64,000 nucleotides of DNA from Megalonaias nervosa. Taxonomy: Eukaryota; Mollusca; Bivalvia; Unionida; Unionidae. The translations under genes were made by a program, and so were the position numbers. Under the pieces are notes generated by a model, which was not told the DNA's origin, made no database searches, and saw only the letters and a list, made by a program, of their open reading frames with translations. The DNA is taken from assembly GCA_016617855.1 (NCBI GenBank), contig JAECUM010001742.1:1-64000 (forward strand), read 5' to 3'. Shown here one piece after another: positions 27,101-33,100 of this stretch. Numbering within the stretch: position 1 is the stretch's first letter; each line of letters starts with the position of its first letter.

Positions 27101-30100
27101 GGGTGTTATCTTCAAGGTCAATCTGATGGTGTTATATGTTGAATTAGATTCTAGTAACATTTTAGAGCCATTTGAGATGAAGGTACGAAACTTTAAATAA
27201 ATAAATATTTTTATATTGTCACTGAGAGGTGTGTCACATACCACATTGAAGGTACCTCTTCAATTTGACAGATCAGTATTTTAGTTTTCAGTCACATTCT
27301 GCTTAAAACTTAAAACAAATGGACAGCTTCATATACTTGTATATTATCACTAGAAAATGTCTTGAATTGCATGTTTGAGGTTGTATCCTCAAGGTCAAGG
27401 TCTCTGGTCAATATTTTGAACTCTTGCTTCTGCTGAACCATACCACACTTATGTGTTTCAGTTTGATGGCATTTCATTTATCAAAGTCAAAGTTTTATTT
27501 TAAAGGTTACGGGCACTTATGTAATTTTCTTGTATACATTTTTGTACATTTCCTCTAATTCAGTTTGAGATGACATAATGAAACTTGATTACTTTCTTTA
27601 CATGTCTGCAGAGTAAATTCACTGAATATACATAAAATTAAATTAAACCTATTTTTATCAAGGTAAGAACAAATTCTGAAATGTTATAGTAAATACTTTT
27701 ATTAGCCATTATAGTGGCATAAAATTGCCCTTGAATTTGGATTAGCAGACACTGTCATGTGCTGAAGCCAGAGATTGACCCAAAGGGGTAATAGTGTAAA
27801 ATAAAGTTTGTTACCAGCATACTTTACATGCATCATGTATTATCATGCTTGTATATCAGACATTTCTTACACAAAAGTCTCTACTTGAGACATCTGATAT
27901 TGACTTTTTCTAATTAGCCAAAATTTTTGTTGCAGCATTTCAGATCACTCTATAGGTCACAGTTACGCAAGTGGTGTATTTATTGCCATATTATTGCCAA
28001 TTTAAAATCATTCTGCACTTAATCTCTTGGCAACTTGTCTGTATGTTCCTATAATTGTAAGAAGCAATAACTGGAAAATACAGTGTAACAATATTTTATT
28101 GTAACTCGGCTGTATATAGATTTAAAGAAGCAGTAACTGGAAAGTACAGTGTAACAACATTTGATTTTAACTCATCTTTATATAGATTTAAAGAAGCAGT
28201 AACTGGAATTTAAAATTTAAAAGCATCTGCACATATTAGTCTCTTGGCATCGTGTTCCTGTAATGGTAAGAAGCAACAACAGTGGAGAGTACAATGTAGC
28301 AACCTTTTAATATGACTGATGCATATAGGTTTAAAGTTTTAGTCACCATTATTGAGCAGTCACTTGTTTAAAACAAACCAATTTTAGTAGATCCCTTAAT
28401 GAAAAATATAAAATAAATACAATTTTATTGTTTATCCATCCTTAAGGGGTCACTTTTAGTCTGAGCAAGAAGTCTGCCCTCGCATAAAGTTTTATATTGT
28501 CTACGGCTTGAAGAAAATGATTATTTGATTAAGAACAGTGAAGCAGTTGGAACTGTGCTTTAACAAAATATCTTTAATATTTTTTATTTAGGTTGCTCAG
28601 TATTACATGAAGATATAGGGAATCTCCCTGCTGGGGTCAGTGTTTCTCTACTGGACCTGTCCAAGAACCATCTCAGACCTGATAGGGAAATCATTCTCCT
28701 AGCTGGTAGGTGTGGATGCAGACAGACAGACAGCTTGATTTTCATGAGTGCTTCTATAAATACAGTTATAATGAATGGTCTGTCTTGATGGATGCTCTTA
28801 TGGATGGTCTTTTACAATGGGTGCTGTAATGGATGGTCTTGTGTGAATGGATGCTATAACAGATGGTCTGTTGTGATGGATGCTGTAATGGATGGACTGT
28901 CTTGATGGATGCTGTAATGGATGGTCTGTCTTGATGGATGCTGTAATGGATGGACTATCTTGATGGATGCTGTAATGGATGGTCTTGTGTGAATGGATGC
29001 TATAACAGATGGTCTGTTGTGATGGATGCTGTAATGGATGGACTGTCTTGATGGATGCTGTAATGGATGGTCTGTCTTGATGGATGCTGTAATGGATGGA
29101 CTGTCTTAATAGATGCTGTAATGGATGGTCTGTCCTGATGGATGCTGTAATGGATGGTCTGTCCTGATGGATGCTATAATGGATGGCCTTGTGTGAATGA
29201 ATGCTATAATGGATGGTCTGTTTTGATGGATGCTATAATGGATGCTCTGTTTTGACAGATGCCATAATGGATGGTCTGTTGTGTTGGATGCTATAATGGA
29301 TGGTCTTGTGTGAATGGATGCTATAATGGATGGTCTGTCTTCATGGATGCTGTAATGGATGGACTGTCTTGATGGATGCTGTAATGGATGGTCTGTCTTG
29401 ATGGATGCTATAATGAATGGTCTGTTGTGACGGATGCTATAATGGATGGTCTGTTGTGATGGATGCTGTAATGGATGGACTGTCTTGATGAATGCTATAT
29501 TGGATGGCCTGTCTTGATGGATGCTATAATGGATGGTGTGTTGTGTTGGATGCTGTAATGGATGGTGTGTTGTGTTGGATGCTATAATGGATGGTCTGTT
29601 TTGAAGGATTCTGTAATGGATGGTGTGTTTTGACAGATGCTATAATGGATGGACTGTTTTGAAGGATGCTATAATGGATGGACTGTTTTGACGGATGCTA
29701 TAATGGATGGACTGTTATTGATAGATTCTCAATTATATGGCAGATACTTTAATAGATGCTCTGTGATTGATAGATATTTAATAATGCCCTGAATTTAATT
29801 TTGTTTGTATGGTACATACATACTTTGTGGATTTTATCTTTGCTACAAACCATAAATTAAAAACTCAATGAGCAACAGTAAGCCTGTAAGGACAGTGGGA
29901 CCCTTTTCCCACGAAGAACAACAGTAAGCCTGTAAGGACAGTGGGACCCTTTTCCCACAATGAACAACAGTAAGCCTGCAGGGACAGTGCGGCCATTCTC
30001 CCACCATGAATAACTGGGCCTGTAAGGACAGAGAGGCTCTTCTCCCAGAATGAACAACAGTAAGCCTGCCAGTACAGCGATGCTGTTCTCCCACCAATGA

Positions 30101-33100
30101 CATGAAGATGGAAATTGTTGTGTGTGCAGAAGCTACTACAATTTATAACCTTTAATATAACTGAATATGTAATAAATTAAGTTTTATTCCTATTAGTCAC
30201 TCATGCTAGGGTGAATTTTTTTTATAAGAAACTTCATGACATGTAGATGTTTACTTGGTAGAATATTTAATTAGTCTGGCTCATTGACACTTATGATGAA
30301 TTCATCATCAGACATTTATTATCAGAGGCCTACAGATTGTAACCATTTAATCTATTAATAGATATTTATTATCAGAGATCTACACATTGTAACCATTTAA
30401 TCTATTAATAGATATTTATTATCAGAGATCCACACATTGTAGCCGTTTAATCTATTAAGAGACATTTATTATCAGAGATCTACACATTGTAGCCATTTAA
30501 TCTATTAAGAGACATTTATTATCAGAGGTCTACACATTGTAACCATTTAATCTAATAGACATTTATTATCAGAGATCTACACATTGTAGCCATTTAATCT
30601 ATTAATAGACATTTATTATCAGAGATCTACACATTGTAGCCATTTAATCTATTAATAGACATTTATTATCAGAGGCCTACGCATTGTAGCCATTTAATCT
30701 ATTAACAGGCATTTATTATCAGAGGCCTACGCATTGTAGCCATTTAATCTATTAACAGACATTTATTATCAGAGGCCTATGCATTGTAGCCATTTAATCT
30801 ATGTTCATCTGCATGAATTTTGAGCAAGTGAAGCCTCTGATGATTGTAATAAAATACAATCATAAATAATAATGATGACAAATTCTTAAAATAAAATATA
30901 TCTATGCATTCTTTTACATTGAAACATGAGCAAGTGAAAAAAAATATAGTTGGTAATGTCTATATACCTAATTGCATATGCACTCTCTGCACTTCCTGTA
31001 CAATCATTTACTTGGCTCGAGTCTAGATAAATCTGAAATTTTCAGACAAATCTATCTGGAGACTGGGTTTAAGTTAAACTGATGAGTGAGGAAATACATT
31101 GCAATTAAAGAGGAGTCATTTGTCAATAAATGTATTGGAGCAAAATCTGAGTTTCATTGTGATTCTTGATGTTATATTTGTGAATTAACGATGGTTACTA
31201 TTCTCGTATACTCACTTAACAGTTTGTCTCTTTACAAGTATGATATACGCCATCCAAACAGTGAGGCAACCTTGTTATTCTTTCTATTACTTGTTTATGT
31301 TATACACCATACAAAACAGCGAGGTAGTCTTGTTATTCTTTCTACTACTGGTTTATGTTATACCATACAAACAGTGAGGTATCATATGCTTGTTATTCAT
31401 CACTCTGCTAAATATCATGATGTCTTTCTTTTCATTAAAGCCCTCACAGCTCTTACTGGGTAAAAACACAAACCTGTGTTGTTAATTTTTGTGGAATCAT
31501 CTGAATGACATTTAATGGTATGTAATGTATTTGTAATACTGTCCATTTACATGATTCGGTGAAATGTTCTTCTGTACTATGATAGAATTCAAATTGTATT
31601 TTCTTTCAGAAGATGAACTGGTGTCTTCAGATGATGAAAATGACAATATGGGCTATCCATCTGCAGAGAGTAGGCTGTCTCATTCTCTCTCTTTCACATG
31701 CACAGTAAAGGATACTCTGTATTAGCCCAAATTTACAAGAAAGAAATTGGAATTTTAGTGTATTAGTCAGCAGATGAATGTGTAGTTACAAACACACACA
31801 CACACACGTGCGCGAAACATAAATTTTAGTCTTTATTGTCATTTAATTCATATGAAGATTATTTAAAATGAATTATATCTTCATATGGATAAGACAAGGT
31901 TATTTAAAATAAATTTTCGCTATGTATAGATAAGATCAGATTATTTAAAATGAATTTTGTCTTCATAGATAAGAATAGATTATTGAAAATTAATTATATT
32001 TCATATATATAGATAAAATCAGACTATTTAAGATGAATTATGTCTACATATAGGTTAGCAAAGATTATTTAAGATGAATTACATATACATAAAAATAGGC
32101 AAGACCAGATTATTTAAGATGAATTATGTCCACACACATGTAAGCAAAAATTAAAGATGAATTATGTCTACATACAGGTAAGCCAAGATTATTTAGGATG
32201 AATCATGTCTACATAAATATGTGCAAGACCAGATTATTTAAGATGAATTATGTCTACATATATATAAGCTAGATTATTTAAGATGAATTATGTCTACATA
32301 AGTATAGATAAGAAAAGATTATTTAAGATGAATTATGTCTACATAAATGTAGGTAAGACCAAATTATTTAAGATGAATTATGTATACATATATATAGGTA
32401 AGACCAGATTATTTAAGATCAATTATGTCTACATAAATATAGGCAAGACCAGGTTATTTCAGATGAATTATGTCTACATAAATATAGATAAGACAAAATT
32501 AATTAAGATGAATTATGTCTACATAAATATAGGTAAGACTAGATTTTATTTAAGATGACTTGTATTTACATGCTAAATAAACATAATTATTTAGACAGTT
32601 CTCAAAGAAAAATATGTAAAACATACGTCCAAGGCAAGTGACTTTTAAAAAAGCACTTGTCCTAACTCAAATTCCACCTTCCCAAAGGGGGCAATAATTT
32701 CTTAATATTATTGATACAACATTGAAATTGCTGTACTTAAAATTGATAGAAGAAAATTTTTAATATTATTAAATTGATTGATTATATGTGTTTATTTGTC
32801 ATTCAAAATAATTCATATAAAGCAATGCTTTCCTTCAGGTCCTGATTACAACTATTGTCCAATTACTCATTCAGTGTCAACCATATTTATTAAATCAGCA
32901 GAGCTGATGCTGATAAACATCTAAAGCATGTCTTGCTTTAAACAATTTCATGTTTGCATTTGATATTAACAAGACTGAACCCTTATTCACATTCTGAAGT
33001 GGAGGGGTGCACCGCTAACATGATTTCCATCAACTTGATTTCAGCATGTTCAAGTGTGGAATTCTTATTATTTACTGGAAGAGGCAGACCTCTGCTTGGC

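Noticed and set aside
32283..32558. Repeat protein of MNYVYINIGKTRLFK units
   Set aside because: Derived from a 45-bp intronic minisatellite whose other units break the frame.
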